A stretch of 64,000 nt of DNA from Aphanomyces cochlioides (GCA_019828595.1 JAHQRK010000005.1:310001-374000), one strand, 5' to 3'; shown: positions 10,666 through 22,819, counted from the stretch's first letter. Notes: generated by a model not told the origin, from the letters alone. Translations and numbers: made by a program.

Positions 10666-10759
10666 TTATTATCTGAACAATCAATTATATCCTACTTCCA
10701 CAGTGTATAAAATATTACAGGTATCAATTATTGAGAAAAAACGATTAGCCCAGCCTCAT

Positions 10760-11160
10760 TGCAGACATGTCCGAGGAGAAACTGGACAAGTCATTATTCA
10801 CAATCCCAACGCGGTTCCAGCAGTTTACGACAATTGTCAATTTGGTCCAGAGCATTTTGCAACTGCCGTTGCTTCACTTTAGCCTTGAAGGACGCGATAA
10901 TGCCAGCGTCCTGTGGCTTTGTATTCTTTGTCAACATCTCGATCTTAACGATTTGTAGCGAAATTCAGTCATCGAGATTGCGGGATGGTACGTTGTCGAC
11001 AAGCATCAGAATCCTACGATCCTCTGCCACCATACGCTCATAAAATGAACAGAGAAACGAGGTAAAGAATTTACAATTCATCCAAGCCTTCTTAGTTGAT
11101 TGATAGTTGAAGCCCAAAGAACTTGCAGAGGCGACATGGAAAAAACGTGACCGAGCGGCA
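10760..11160 (-). pseudogene. pogo-B transposase, C-terminal catalytic fragment
   Basis: In one frame the minus strand reads KKAWMNCKFF, RRILMLVDNVPSRNL (second catalytic Asp in the VDN motif) and PQDAGIIASFKAKVKQRQL (third Asp in QDAG), matching DDE_1 pogo/Tigger transposases. Stops interrupt it (after NLDD and after RWDCE). The reading is cut at about 11197 by the left end of the MULE. It continues in the correct order at 22738, beyond the MULE right end. Confidence 0.7.
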
Positions 11161-11239
11161 GATCCAATGAACGAGGTTCAACAACAGTAAGGTAAAAACA
11201 GGTCATCGCCGGGTCAGGTCACGCCTCTAGGTCATGTGA

Positions 11240-12699
11240 CCAAAACGTGACCAACAGAGTGCGGATTTCATGGATACGGCCAAGTTTGCATTGGTCACAC
11301 ATCAATCTGAGCCTGTTTCATGCCTTGAGCAGTCCATTTATGAGGTCTACCGCAGTGAGTCTTTTAAGAAGATCAATCAGACCGATGACTTGTCACATGC
11401 TTTTCTTCGTCCGACATGTTTTTCGAAGATTTCAAACACTGAATGTGTCGAAAGAGCTTAAACAGACAAGGTGATCATTGGATCAATTTACAATGTTTGG
11501 AATGAGCTTAACCAGAGTAGTCGACCATTGGATTCGTTCAACACCAAAGTAACAGACAATTGAGCTCTTGCCTGTGCTGTATCTATGCATTGGTAGCTGG
11601 TCGCAGCAACTCGACGTCGGAGTGATGAATTTTCTTCGTGTACTCCACGCTTGATTTCTTTTTTCTCATCAGATCATGAAAGAAAATCCACATTGGAGAA
11701 TGCTTCTAGGAAACCCTTCGATTAAAGATACTGAACCATGTTTTCTTGCCACTGCCTCTCTGATCTGCTCTTGCAACGCTGTATTTCTCTTTATTGTGTA
11801 TTTTCCCGTCAACAACGATGCATTCGTCTTAATCCTATACAAGGGGTCTGTCGCAAGCTGCATGCTACATCATCCTGCACCGTAGTTCTCCGGGACAAAG
11901 AGCCATTCGGGGATATAGACTAAGTCAATGGGTCAACGATGTTCACGCGTGAAGAAATCCAAAATCATTTTTGGATGCGACACCCAGACTTTAATACAAA
12001 CCTTTTTGATGGGAATACACAAAAAATTAGTATAGAAATTATTTTTTCTATTTTATTTGTCTTATATTGTGTTTTCACCAATATTTTCAACTTTTTCATA
12101 TTTTTTGTCTTTTCCAATATTATTTCCCATTTTCAACCTCTTTTTCAAAACCTTTTCACTCTTTTAATCCCATGTGAGAGAATTTTTCCAAAAAGAATCC
12201 TCTGCCTGAATCAACTCGCACTTATATGAACTATCTTGGTTTTGTATACTATAACCCTAACCCTAGATCAGGTCATCAAAAACGTTGATCCAGAACTTCC
12301 GTTTTTCTTCTTCCACATACAAATACCTAGTGGTTTTTTCAACATTTTTACACCTATTTAACACATTTCACTCATTTTCAACATTTTCCCACTTTTTCAG
12401 TACATTTTCATCTCATCTATATCTAATTTTCAACAATTTCTCGTGATTTTCACCAATTTTTCAATCATTTTTCATTACTTCCAACTCATTCTCACCTTAT
12501 TTTCAACCATTTTTCAAACATATTTTAAACTCTTTCAACTTTTCTAAAACATTTAGAACTCTTTTCGATCCTTTTGAAATCCTTTCCCAACACATTCTTA
12601 TCCCATTATTACCTTTTCTTAATCATTTTCAAACCTTTCAACACATATATTATCCAATTTTCACCTTTTCTTAACTTCTTTGAAACCTTTCAACACATT
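11240..12699. other. MULE 3' region, AT-rich, no gene
   Basis: From about 11940 to 12700 the plus strand is pyrimidine- and A/T-rich, with many TTTTCA/CTTTTCAAC phrases and few G. From 11240 to 11940 only short frames occur. A two-unit CCCTAA phrase at about 12248 is too short to be telomeric. Confidence 0.45.
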
Positions 12700-13187
12700 T
12701 TATTTTGAATCCAATCTAAACTGTCTCGGGGAAGTAGTCACCGTTGTCTCCACTGTCATGGCTTTCGTCCGTCTCGCTTGTGCCACCCGTACAGCCTTCA
12801 ATATCACTCGCATCAAATGTGTCTGGAAGGTCGACTGGCCGAGGAAGCACTGACCGTCGTTCGCGCTGTGGAGGAGCAGCAAGACCACGTTAAATATCAT
12901 CCTGGAGGTTAACGTAACGACGGGTATCGCTTCAATCGTCCTAACGAATCTTGGTAAGGAAGGATGAGGAGTTCCAAACGCTGCATTCAACTCCCTGTTG
13001 AAGCCTCCAGAGGGTTGTTGGCCCTAGCAACAGCGTCCATCCGAAGACTATGGACATTCCATAAGTGTGGTGGAAACAACCGAACCCATGTTCTCTCAAA
13101 GTACTTCCAGAATCTTGACCATTTCTCGACGGCATATTCAAAACCCCATTGTTGACAAACTTCTTTCACTTTGCCTCGCACCCAAGC
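12700..13187 (-). pseudogene. MULE transposase, C-terminal fragment
   Basis: The minus strand reads AWVRGKVKEVCQQWGFEYAV, then FPPHLWNVH and RANNPLE, the conserved end of MULE transposases. The reading shifts frame at the E-x-FNR position (about 12990) and continues LNAAFGTPHPSLPRFVRTIE in another frame. It ends against the gypsy target site CAAGC at 13183-13187. The missing upstream part is at 21244-22622. Confidence 0.7.
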
Positions 13188-13191
13188 TGTA

Positions 13192-15329
13192 ACGTAAAAG
13201 TCCAAAATCGAGCACATATTTTTTCCATTCCTTTCAATGACCGTTGTCGCGGCTCTGTGGAATAAAATTAGAAAGTTAACGATTGATCAGGATTGTGCAT
13301 GACACGGTGAATCCAGCAGTACACTTTATATACAGCATTTCATTTATTAAGTCATTGCTATCTCTGTTTAAAGTTTACAAATGCTTACTTTTTGGGGGAT
13401 CAAAATCAAGCACAGTTTTTATCTTGGATAAAGTATAACATTTGGTTGCATTATGATGTAAGATCTAAAGGGTTAGGGATATAATTTTTGAAAGGTTTCT
13501 TCAAATTCTACAGGTAATTACATTTCACCGTATTGTTTCATTTCAGCCGAACTGTGAAAGCGAAAGCTTGCATCCAAGCCATGGTACACAACACATCTCT
13601 ACAAAGCGATTATCTCATGCACGGCGTCTAGGTGGTTCGACGCGAACAACTCCTTCGTTCCTTGTGTTGCGTGTCTGGTGTCGCTCCGCGCTTGTTATGG
13701 TCTTGTTTGTCTTGCGCTCTTGGTCTTTCGTTTCTTCAAGGCTGCCGATCGGTCGAGTGCGTCTTGCCGCTCCTTGGTGGTGGTGGTGTCGGTGGCCTGC
13801 AATGTCTCAAGAGACAACATTCGCGCCCCCGGCACGACTCACTTCGTGCCGCGTTGCCGCTTTGGGACCGACGGGAGGACAAGAACCTCTGAACGAATGG
13901 CTTCTCTGTGTTGAAGCCACTCAGCCCGTTCAATGTGTCCAGGTAAACCATTTTCCTTGTAACGGCTCAATCTTTCTAACATTTTATCCTTTGAAGGCGG
14001 CCAAATTCCACATGCACCGAAGCCAGCAACGACATTTGCAACTAATATCTTTGCAGTCCATGCTGGCGACGCAATTTCAATGGCCTTGGCCTTCGATATA
14101 CTGAACAAAACTCCTGTGTCTAGAACAAGTAAGCATTCTAATCAACGTAATTTGTTTAAACTTACCGTCATTGATCATCTCTTCAAAAATATTTTTTCAA
14201 TCTCACGCTTGAACGACTTGAATACTGCGACGTCAAGTGGCTGAAGCAAATGAGTTGCATTAGAAGGGAGGCAAAGCAAGCGAATCTCCAATTCTTCAGC
14301 CAAACCAAATACGTCACGAGTCCAATGTGACGAAAGGCCATCACAAATCAATAAGATTGGACGCTGGATACATTCAGGAATGGCACTGGCAAAATGTTTT
14401 ATCCAGAAGATGAATAAATCTTCATTCATCCATCCTTTTGGACCTGTAGTTACTATTGCGCCAGGGACATTGCAAGACAAAGTGAGTGAACGTTCAATAG
14501 ATTCACCAGGCAAAATGAACGTAGGTGGAAATATAATGCCGTCGGCTCGGACACAAGCCGTGACAGACAAATGGTAGTTGGCATCCAAGGTTTGCAGCCA
14601 AACATTTCGTGATCCCTTTACGGCCACAACTTTTCCTCCATTCTTACGCGAACGAAACGCCTTTTCATCCATGTTCCAGATTCTATCTGGAGTAAAATCA
14701 TAAGTTTTAATTTCATTGTCGAGAAGATCAAACGTAGCGTTGATACCTTCGACGTCAACAGAATTTCGAGGTCGGGAAATTGGCTGAGCAATTCGGTCCG
14801 TCAATATTGGATGCCTTTGGCGAAACCTTTTGTACCATCCCCCACCAAGTTTAAAGGTAGGGTAGATTTTTCGACCCATTTTGCACGCTCGGACGATTAT
14901 ATCACGTCGTTTCAATGGCAAGCCTTGAGTTTGCATGCCAATAATCCATTCGACCAGCTCTTGCTCTGACTCAATTGGTAGAGCCGGTGGTCGTCCTTGG
15001 TCGCGGATTTCGAGGCCAGATTTGTTCGCCCTCACATGGGCAGTCAAAGTAGAATACCCCGTTGTAGCTGCCGCTTCCACACATGTCATTCCTCGCAAGA
15101 CATGCGCCACTCCAAGCGTGGTCATCGTCGCGGCGCTGCTACCTGATGAGCTCATGTCCGCTTGCACAATGAAGGATGACCAGGCAACTTGACATTGGCG
15201 GGAAACAGTTATTTTTCCGGCAATCCGGATCCTTTTTCAGATAGTTTTATGGAGGTTTTGCCGCCCAATTTTCTCGTTATATTATTGGTGCTCGATTTTG
15301 GTCCTGTGCTCGATTTTGGACTTTTACGT
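13192..15329 (-). mobile_element. pogo-like DNA transposon (pogo-A) inside the gypsy 5' LTR
   Basis: Perfect terminal inverted repeats of about 25 bp begin ACGTAAAAGTCCAAAATCGA. TA flanks both ends (13190-13191 and 15330-15331), the duplicated target of the pogo/Tc1 superfamily. It is 2138 bp long with one transposase gene on the minus strand. The insertion is four bases into the gypsy LTR, so this is the youngest layer of the stack. Confidence 0.9.
13839..15167 (-). pseudogene. pogo-A transposase, two exons with one frameshift
   Basis: The first part (15167-14175, 330 residues) has an HTH N-terminus, a CENP-B-like helix-turn-helix (around residues 70-120, WYKRFRQRHP) and a DDE_1 catalytic core. 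The three Asp lie in WNMDEKAF (about 167), LICDGLSS (276) and QPLDVAVF (312). It stops just before the expected end. A one-base shift in the A/T run near 14190 would open the frame to a GT donor at about 14165. The C-terminal exon near 14108-13839 (NVVAGFGACGIWPPSKDKM) matches the family's tail. So the gene is intact except for one indel, which could be an assembly error. Confidence 0.8.
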
Positions 15330-15331
15330 TA

Positions 15332-15595
15332 ATAAATTAATGGTTAATAGTTGTCGCCTGGCAAGACGGGTGTCGAGCCAAGCGTGTCCAACGCTGACGA
15401 CACCGTCTGACTAAGTTGAGATTGGCCAGAGGCACGTGTGTTCTCAGGGAGTGTATGGCCCTCAGAAGATTATTCCGTAGCCGTGCCGAGTGTATATCGA
15501 AAACTATACCGTATAGTTTAGTTTATAGATTTAACTTTAAGCTGGCTAATCTTACTCACTTCTCATCTTCCTCTGACCTTACCAACTACACTACA
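15332..15595 (+). repeat. Gypsy-1 5' LTR, main part
   Basis: 264 bp continuing the four bases TGTA at 13188-13191, after pogo-A and its duplicated TA. Ends in CTACACTACA. The next bases, GTTGGTAACACTCGG, are where a primer-binding site should be; I could not assign a tRNA. Confidence 0.85.
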
Positions 15596-15849
15596 GTTGG
15601 TAACACTCGGTTACGACACCAAGAACTTTAGACCCGGAGGCATAGCTCGAGGGTCGAAGAGGTTATCCTATCTGGTTCACGCAACGGCTCATCTTTGACC
15701 GTTTAAGCGACCAGTGTTGGATCTACGCGAGCACCAAAGTTTGAGCCTGTACGCTGCATTCCCCCGCGCTGTGGGCATCCTAGAGCCTGCTTGGGTGGAG
15801 TCTCGAGTCTTGGGCACTTACGTCTGGTGTAAGCGAAAGACCGTGTCGT

Positions 15850-16259
15850 GCATGAAGACAGCGACCAAGGCGAACAAGAAGCGAAAGGCGAGCGACCAAG
15901 GCGACAAGAGTAGAGTAGAAAAGAGTAGGTTTAAAGCGAGTGTTAGTAAAATTCATTATTTGGAGGCGGATCAAATCGAGGACCTCGACGACATCCGATC
16001 AAGCATCGACAACAAGATCTCCAACCTCGTCCGCGTCGCCAACGGGTTCACCCGTCGTCTCGAAGAACCACGAAAGTACTCGAATCGCGCCAAGTATATT
16101 TCGGACAAATTAGTCGACGTTCAAACTCACTTAAAAATTTTGAGCGAACTAATTGGCGAAGAAATCGACGCTCTCCTCGACTACAAACCTGAACCCAAGG
16201 AAGAAAAGCCAAAGACCGACGTCCTATCAGAAGCGTCCGAGTACTTAGCGAACCTTTAA
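15850..16259 (+). CDS. Gypsy-1 leader ORF (basic, coiled-coil-like)
   Basis: The frame from ATG 15853 (longer from 15714) has a Lys/Ser-rich start (TKANKKRKASDQGDKSR) and a helical stretch (IEDLDDIRSSIDNKI), and ends in a Glu/Pro/Lys-rich tail. It precedes gag by 140 bp. No family recognised; probably a gag N-terminal or accessory product of this element. Confidence 0.5.
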
Positions 16260-16396
16260 AGAACTCTTTTTCATATAAAAGGAAATTTTTGAAGACAAAA
16301 TAGAATACAAAAAAGAACAAAAAAGAAGCATTTAAGAAACATTTCAAGAACGAATTAAGAAGTCAAGATCAGAAAAAAAGAAGATGATCAGAAAAC

Positions 16397-18041
16397 ATGG
16401 AAGAGTTCTTTATGAGGTTGTTTGCGACGATGAAACAGCAGCAGCAAATCAATCAGCTGCTGCAGACACAAACTCAAACCCAAGGACGACTTGTTGAGAA
16501 TCAGCAAGTACTTCAAGAACGCTTGCTTAAACAACAAGAGCAAGCACAAGCAGCACCTCCTCCGGTGCAGCGCGACACAGAGCGGCGAGTAGAAGGACTA
16601 TCTATGCCTAGTTACCACGGGCGCATTATTGAATGTATTGGTCTTTACATTCATCGTGTTGAGACCTTTTTCAAGGCGAAGAACTTGAACTATATGGAAG
16701 AAGGAGGTCGAAGTGAGGTGTCTTGGCATGGTGGTCGCAAATCTCAAGGGCCAAGCGGCAGCATGGTACCAAGAGTTGGCGTCACATGAAGGAGGTAGTG
16801 GCCTTACTACCCTCAGCGACTTCGAGAAAGCCCTACGCAAGGAGTTCGAGCCTGACGACCTGCAAGAGCGCCTGCGCGACAAGTTGTTTTCACTCCAGCA
16901 GAAGAACTGTAAGGATCTACTTGAATAGTTCCGTCGTATTTGTACTGAAGTGCGTGACATGTCTGAGTAGGACAAGGTGACCTTCTTCACGCGCGGCTTG
17001 CGACTGAAGACGCGCGAAGAGGTCAAGTACAGACAGTGACAAACGTTGTCGTCTACCATCAAGGCAGCGTTGGAGTATGAGCGCGCGCATGCAGTTTCAC
17101 TGGGCATAGTGGGCAAGTCGGAGAGACCATTTCAACCTAAGAGGTTTGATCAAGATCGCGAGCGTCATGAGGAGAGACCACCTCCACGAAGCGGACAGCG
17201 TGAGCCTGACGACATGGAGGTCGACAACCTGCAAGTCAGGCGTGAACACAAGAAGGACCGCAGCAAGCTGCGCTGCTACAACTGCCAGAAGATCGGGCAC
17301 ATTGCGTCAGAGTGCCGAAAGCCAAAGCGACGAGTGTCAGGTCAACCGCCCACGAGCCAACAGAACAATGTCGAAGTGCGAGAAGAGGTAAGTCCAGAGG
17401 ACGGTGAATACATCACCGTTGGTTGTGTCAATGAGTTTGACGCGGATGCAAGTGCGATAGCGCCTGAAGTAGAATCAAGTCAAGTGGCGCATGCGACGGC
17501 GAGGTCGCGAGAAATGAAGAGTGAATCGTTGATGATTAAGTCTGGCGTAATGAATGGCAAAGTTGTGAAGGTGCTCATTGACTCAGGAGCGACCAACTCG
17601 TTGTGCCGACTCGGATTCGGCAAGAACGTCCTGAGAATGAAGAATGTGCGAATTGCAGGCTATGATGGCGTGCTCTCCCAGGAGATGCAGACAAAAGAAG
17701 TGAAGGAGACGATCCACGTTGACTTCTTCACATTCAAGGACACCGTAATGACCGAATGGGATCTCAAAGACAAGGCATTTGATGTGATACAGGGCCAATC
17801 GTGGTTCCAGAAGTTCAATCCAGTCATCAATTGGCGCAAGCATGAAATTGAGTCGATAGACGATGAAGTAGAAGTCAATACCGTCTCGACTAGCGTGCCT
17901 GGATGGATAATAAAGCTTTGTCATGTCGATCCTCAGCCTCTGCCTAAGCCTCCAGAGATCGTTGAACTGCTGGACGAGTTCAAGGATGTGTTTCATGCCG
18001 AGCTGCCTGATAAGTTGCCTCCCAGTTCGATCTGCAGTTGA
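16397..18041 (+). pseudogene. Gypsy-1 gag-protease region, broken
   Basis: It starts MEEFFMRLFATMKQQQQINQ with a Gln-rich coiled coil. The retrotransposon gag capsid domain (AAAWYQELASHEGG, LRKEFEPDDLQ) continues in other frames, with a frameshift near 16700 and TAG stops at about 16926 and 16970. From 17046 the frame is open: zinc knuckle C-x2-C-x4-H-x4-C (CYNCQKIGHIASEC, near 17273) and the aspartic protease motif LIDSGATNS (near 17575). It stops at 18041, just inside the protease-to-RT linker. Confidence 0.75.
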
Positions 18042-19223
18042 AGCCCGATGCGAAGCCACAGAACCGAGCTCCCTTCCGTCTAGCTAAGGTTGAGCAAGCG
18101 GCGTTAGACAAGTTCGTAGATAACTTGAAAAAGAAAGGTTGGGTTGAATTGCCAACGAGCGACTGGGATTCCAACATCTTTGGCGTACCCAAGAAGGCCG
18201 AGAACGGCAAGCTACCTCCACGGCAAGTGTGGCTAAAGACTGCTACGCCTAACACGCCTATACGCTGGGTGCTGGACTACCGCCAAGTCAACTCACAGAC
18301 CGAAATCCCAAAGATCCCGCTGCCCAACATCGAAGACCTGTTCAACAACATGCATGGTTGTACGGTTTTCACGAAGATCGATCTTGCGTCGGGATATCAC
18401 CAAATCCTGGTCGAGCCCCATGCTCGGAAGTACACAGCCTTTCGAACGCACAAGGAGATTTTGCAGTGGTGCGCCTATGGGGTTGGCAGGCATGCCAGGC
18501 ATCTGGTCAAGACTTATGCGATCTCTATTCGACAAGTTCCCCTTTGTAGTCGTCTACTTAGATGACATCTGCGTGCACTCTAAGCATCTTAATGAACATG
18601 TCAACCATTTGCGTTGTGTTCTCGAAGTGTTGCGCAAGGAGAAGCTGTATGCAAGGCTGAAGAAATGCGCGTTTGCGGTACCCAAAGTCGACTTTTTGGG
18701 TCACACGATCTCTGCCGAAGGCTTGCAAGTTGACAACAACAAAGTTCGAGCTATCGAGAAGTGGTCATCTCCCACTAATCGCAAGGAGATGTTGAGTTTT
18801 CTCGGGATGGCTGGTTACTATCGTAAATTCATAGCTAACTATGCCAATCTTGTGTTGCCTATGAGCGATCTAGCGAAAGACAGTGTTCCCTGGACTTGGA
18901 GTGATCGCCAGGAGAAAGCTTTCCTCACCATCAAAGCGGCTCTACAGCAAGCTCCAGTCCTTCAACTACCAAACTTCGACAAGCCCTTCATGATCACGAC
19001 CGACGCGTCAGGCTATTGCTGCGGAGCAGTGCTTTCCCAGCAAGACGATGATGGCAACGACCGCCCAGTTGCGTTTTTGTCAAAGAAATTGGGCGACACC
19101 GAGCGAAATTGGCCATCACACGAGAAGGAGTTGTATGCGATCAAGTTAGCGTTAACCAAATGGAGACCTTATGTCTACGGTTTGCATTTTGATGTCTTCA
19201 CCGACAACTCGACATGTAGCTGA
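18038..19223 (+). pseudogene. Gypsy-1 reverse transcriptase/RNase H, broken
   Basis: RT blocks are seen in order: APFRLAKVEQAALDKFVDNL, WVLDYRQVN, FTKIDLASGYHQI, then after a frameshift near 18460 YLDD (18554-18565), VDFLGHTISAEG and GMAGYYRKFI. RNase H begins normally (ITTDASGYCCGAVL) but at about 19205 the reading jumps from FTDNS straight to HVADALSRP, so the second half of RNase H is deleted and the frame lost. The YLDD Asp pair is intact. Confidence 0.8.
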
Positions 19224-20965
19224 TGCTCTCTCTCGACCACCTCGGTCCAGCGCTCAAGTTAACACTTGCGCTGTTCATCACTGCGATGATTCGTGCTACA
19301 ACTGCTATCGCGGCATCCACTCATGGACTGAGCGTGTCGCGACTCTGCGATCTATTGACATGCGTACACTTGCGTTGATTACTGACTCGCCTTCTCGGGG
19401 GGAGGAGACGGAATCAAATCTACTCGAAGTCGAGGTTCCACATCACATAGTCATCAACCATGCGGAAGAAGTGTCGTATAGCACAGTCAAGATGAACGAC
19501 GACTTAGTCAAGCGGTTCGAGCGAGCTTATGCCAAGAGCAAAGAGTACAGCGATAGCTCTAAGTTCGTGAAGAAAGACAATTTTTACTTTGTGAAGTCTA
19601 AGGATCAAGTGTGGAGACTCTGCATTCAAGACGACGATGAACTCAAGTGCGAGATTATCTCGCAAAGTCATGACACGAGTACCACAGCTCACCCCGGTGC
19701 CCGTCGAACGCAACTTCACGGCGCGCAATGGTACTACTGGAAAGGTCTCGAAGGCGATGTCAAGCTTTACGTCGCCACATGCGAGACGTGTGCAAGATAC
19801 AAGTCTAGAAGTGCTAAAGCTAATGGACAAATTATTCCTATCAAGTCTCCCGATGAGTCTTGGCACACAGTGTCCGTCGACTGGATCACCGGGTTGCCTG
19901 TCTCGAACGGCAAAGATGCAATCATGACATGCGTTGACAAGACTTCAAAGCGTCCCAAGTACTGCGCCACGGTGTCAAGCGTAGACGCACCGCAAGCAGC
20001 CAAGGAGTTCTTCGACACAGTCGTTGGAAATCATGGCCTACCTGCTGTGATCATCAACGATCGCGATCCAAAGTTCACCAGCCAGTTTTGGCAGGAGTTA
20101 CTGAAGATAATGGGAGTCAAGCATTTCATGACTACTGCTGGCAGAGCTCAAAGCGATGGAGCAACCGAGCGACAGAACCGAACGCTCGAAGACGCGTTGA
20201 GATGTCAAGTGTCCTACTTGGGCCATGACTGGAGTGAGCACTTGGGCACCATAGAGTATGCCCCCCAAGGCTTAATACAGACGTCTTCTGGGTTTACTCC
20301 ATTCGAAGTCGATACTGGAAGGAAGCTACGCAATTCAGTGTTGAACGACATCGAGACACTGAACGAGTATGCCAAGAACTTTTCGGAGCGCCGCAAAGAA
20401 CTCGTCAAAATACCTTTGGACAGCCTAGAGAAGGCTCAAGCAAGACAAAAGGAATACTACGATAGAAGACGAGCCAATGTAACCTTTAAAGAAGACGACT
20501 TTGTTATGTTAGCTACGCGAAACATCCCGTTGAAGCATACCAAGGTAGCTAGCCAGTCGGAAAAGGCAAAGCTAGTTCCACGATACATTGGACCATTCAA
20601 GATAAGCGAAGTATTAATCTCAATGCCATGAGACTTGAGCTGCCCAGGAGCATGAGCCGACTTCACGACGTCTTCAACGTCGATCGGCTGAAGCACCACG
20701 TTCCAAACCCCGAGCGATTTCAAGGCCCACCCATCCCCAAGGCCACGCCTATCGTTCTCGATGACTAAGGGAATGAACTCTACATTGTAGAGTCTCTGCT
20801 GAAGCAAAGACAGTTTAACCGTAAGAATGAGTATTTGGTTAAGGGACATGGATTGCCTGAACACGAAGCTACGTGGGAGCTGGAGCGAAATATCAAACAT
20901 GTTACGCATTTCAAGAAGCTGCTCGAAGACCTCAAGCGAAGAAATCAAGCCGCCAGGGCGACAAT
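19210..20965 (+). pseudogene. Gypsy-1 integrase with chromodomain
   Basis: The long frame 19171-20631 holds an H-H-C-C-like zinc region (CETCARYK) and the integrase core: first Asp in VDWITGL (about 19877), second in INDRDPKFTS (about 20056), Glu in GATERQNRT (about 20165). A frameshift near 20615 leads to ELPRSMSRLHDVFNVDRLK. After a TAA at 20767 comes YIVESLLKQRQ through GLPEHEATWELE, a chromodomain as in chromoviruses, which could direct integration to chromatin marks. Confidence 0.8.
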
Positions 20966-20975
20966 GGGGGGAGAA

Positions 20976-21243
20976 TGTAATAAATTAATGGTTAATAGAT
21001 GTCGCCTGGCAAGACGGGTGTCGAGTCAAGCGTGTCCAACGCTGACGACACCGTCTGACTAAGTTGAGATTGGCCAGAGGCACGTGTGTTCTCAGGGAGT
21101 GTATGGCCCTCAGAAGATTATTCCGTAGCCATGCCGAGTGTATATCGAAAACTATACCGTATAGTTTAGTTTATAGATTTAACTTTAAGCTGGCTAATCT
21201 TACTCACTTCTCATCTTCCTCTGACCTTACCAACTACACTACA
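20976..21243 (+). repeat. Gypsy-1 3' LTR
   Basis: 268 bp from TGTAATAAATT to CTACACTACA. Preceded by a purine/G run and followed by the target duplication CAAGC (21244-21248). Three substitutions against the 5' LTR by eye. Confidence 0.9.
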
Positions 21244-22622
21244 CAAGCTGTGCCTTGACGATGTACTATCGCCGGGTCGATTACAGTGAGCATATCGAGG
21301 ACCCCACGAGTCATTGCTACTTGAATCTGTTGGGGTGGAAGGCGGTACTTCTTCATTTTACGCTGACAAGCTTGGTTGAAATGGAAAAAGCATCCCATCA
21401 ACTGAGCAGTTGGAAAACGATCACAAATGGCATTCACAAGAGATTTTTCAAAATCACAAACAACGTCCTTTGGCTGTAAGTTTTCGCCCAAACTGTCGGT
21501 GATGTACTGGAGTAAGTTCCAGTAAGTATCGTATGTCTTTGAGGTAGCCAGTACGTTGAAGACAGGGATGAAAAGCGCGTGGCTCGATCATACACCACAT
21601 TGGGAAAAGTTTGCAGGAGTACAGCGGAAAGTTCCATCGACAAACAAAGAAATCTTCTCGTATCGCAAGAGTTGGATGAGTTGAGGGCGGCCCCATCCAA
21701 TGAGTCTTTCAAGTTTGTCATGACGATATGATTGCAGGTTTGACCACACGTGGTGAAACTGGAAGAATCGTTGAACGGAATTTCAAACAACAGAAAGGGG
21801 GAACTTCAACACGTCCATGGACATTGGATCCGAAGTGAAGCTCACGGGCGCGATGCACTCGCTTCACAACTTGAATCTTCGTGAGACCACGCACAACAAC
21901 GTTCGTATCTTTGCTGTAAACTCGGTTACTCAAGATTTCCCCAATATGACTTGGTGACTCGTCAGTTGCAACTGCAAGGTTGTCCGCTGCTTGCTTCATG
22001 GCAAACTTTACCCATAAAGAGTTTGCTCCACGATTGCTCGTTGGTAAAAGGTGTGACGGTGGCACGCATATGTGTTTTCAAAGTCGTAGTTCATAGTGGA
22101 CGAGTAGAACACAAGACACCCAGGGCATGACTGACTTCTGTAGAAACTGCAGTGATAAGTGATCTTGACTCGAGTCGCATTCGCTTTCGTGAATTCGTAG
22201 CCACCGACAAAGATTTTTGTTCGGCCGTCTCTTGATCCTCCGCCACGTTTCACGGGTGTTTCTTCAGTCATCTGGTCGGGTTCACAGGTTGGAAGTTGTG
22301 GGTCAACTCGACGGCGCTTCACTCCCTCTGGACGCTCATCGAGTCGTGTTTCTTGGTGATCGTCGCTTGCTACATGATACTCCTGATTCGACAATTTTGA
22401 ATAATCGGGGTGATGATCGTGTGCAGATGTTGTTCCATCATAGACAAAGCCTGTTGGCCCATCAATGTCGCCTCCACCCGATGAAGCCTTGCCGTAGTCA
22501 CTCTCAAAACTTTGCATTGAATCGATTACAGACGAGTCGACTTGTTTAGAGAGCCCACAAAGAAGAAATAAGGACGATAATTGAAATGTTTCGTGAATGA
22601 ATTGCTGGCGCTTGCTGACCAA
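21244..22622 (-). pseudogene. MULE transposase, N-terminal part with FLYWCH-like zinc finger
   Basis: The frame from 22622 has an N-terminal linker and then a FLYWCH-like zinc-binding block (GGYEFTKANATRVKITYHC, later CPGC and H-R-H; about residues 140-190). Further down (21790-21434) broken frames continue. The frame 21491-21234 carries the MULE catalytic stretch DFEKSLVNAICDRFP and GCFFHFNQACQRK. At least two frameshifts separate these parts. It is cut by gypsy-1 at 21243. Confidence 0.7.
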
Positions 22623-22737
22623 CCATGACCAAACTATGCAACATGTGATCTACGCGTGACCAAACTGTGATCTACGCGTGACCAATGAAAAATAAACCGT
22701 CAGACCTAATATGTGACCTGACCACAAATTGACCTGT

Positions 22738-22819
22738 AAAGATTCTTCCTCAACAACATCGGATCCATCTGCGTTCGTCGTAAGTGCAATTGTGATGCGA
22801 CGCTTATACTACTTAGTTA
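22738..22819 (-). pseudogene. pogo-B transposase, middle fragment between MULE and hAT
   Basis: Minus strand in one frame: KRRITIALTTNADGSDVVEE, the block that follows the first catalytic Asp in pogo/Tigger transposases. It fits exactly between the fragments at 23529 and 11160. Confidence 0.65.

Larger units (their letters stand above)
13188..21243 (+). mobile_element. Ty3/gypsy element 1 (chromodomain-type), inserted in the MULE
   Basis: The LTRs are 268 bp and run TGTAATAAATT to ACTACACTACA. The target duplication is CAAGC (13183-13187 and 21244-21248). The 5' LTR is split after its first four bases by pogo-A. Leaving pogo-A out, both LTRs are 268 bp and differ by three substitutions by eye. 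Order: gag, zinc knuckle, protease, reverse transcriptase, RNase H (partly deleted), integrase, chromodomain. A G-run purine tract (about 20964-20975) precedes the 3' LTR. Multiple stops and frameshifts make this copy non-autonomous. Confidence 0.9.
11198..22737 (-). mobile_element. Mutator-like element (MULE) containing a gypsy element and a second pogo
   Basis: Imperfect terminal inverted repeats begin ACAGGTCA at 11198 and end TGACCTGT at 22737. They share GGTCAGGTCAC and TAGGTC blocks over about 38 bp. No clean 9-bp target duplication is visible. The minus-strand transposase is split into 21244-22622 (N-terminal) and 12700-13187 (C-terminal) by 8 kb of later insertions. Without these the MULE would be about 3.5 kb. 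A 22-bp tandem repeat (GTGATCTACGCGTGACCAAA, two units) lies at about 22647-22690, inside the right end. Confidence 0.75.

Noticed and set aside
12248..12262. Two CCCTAA units resembling telomeric repeat
   Set aside because: Only two units in an AT-rich transposon region; chance.
12987..13217. 76-aa frame starting inside the pogo-A terminal repeat
   Set aside because: The first residues come from the transposon end; the rest is the MULE transposase C-terminus.
15416..15631. ORFs beginning MRLARGTCVLRECMALRRLF in both gypsy-1 LTRs (also at 21064)
   Set aside because: They are open reading within a non-coding LTR, duplicated because the LTR is.
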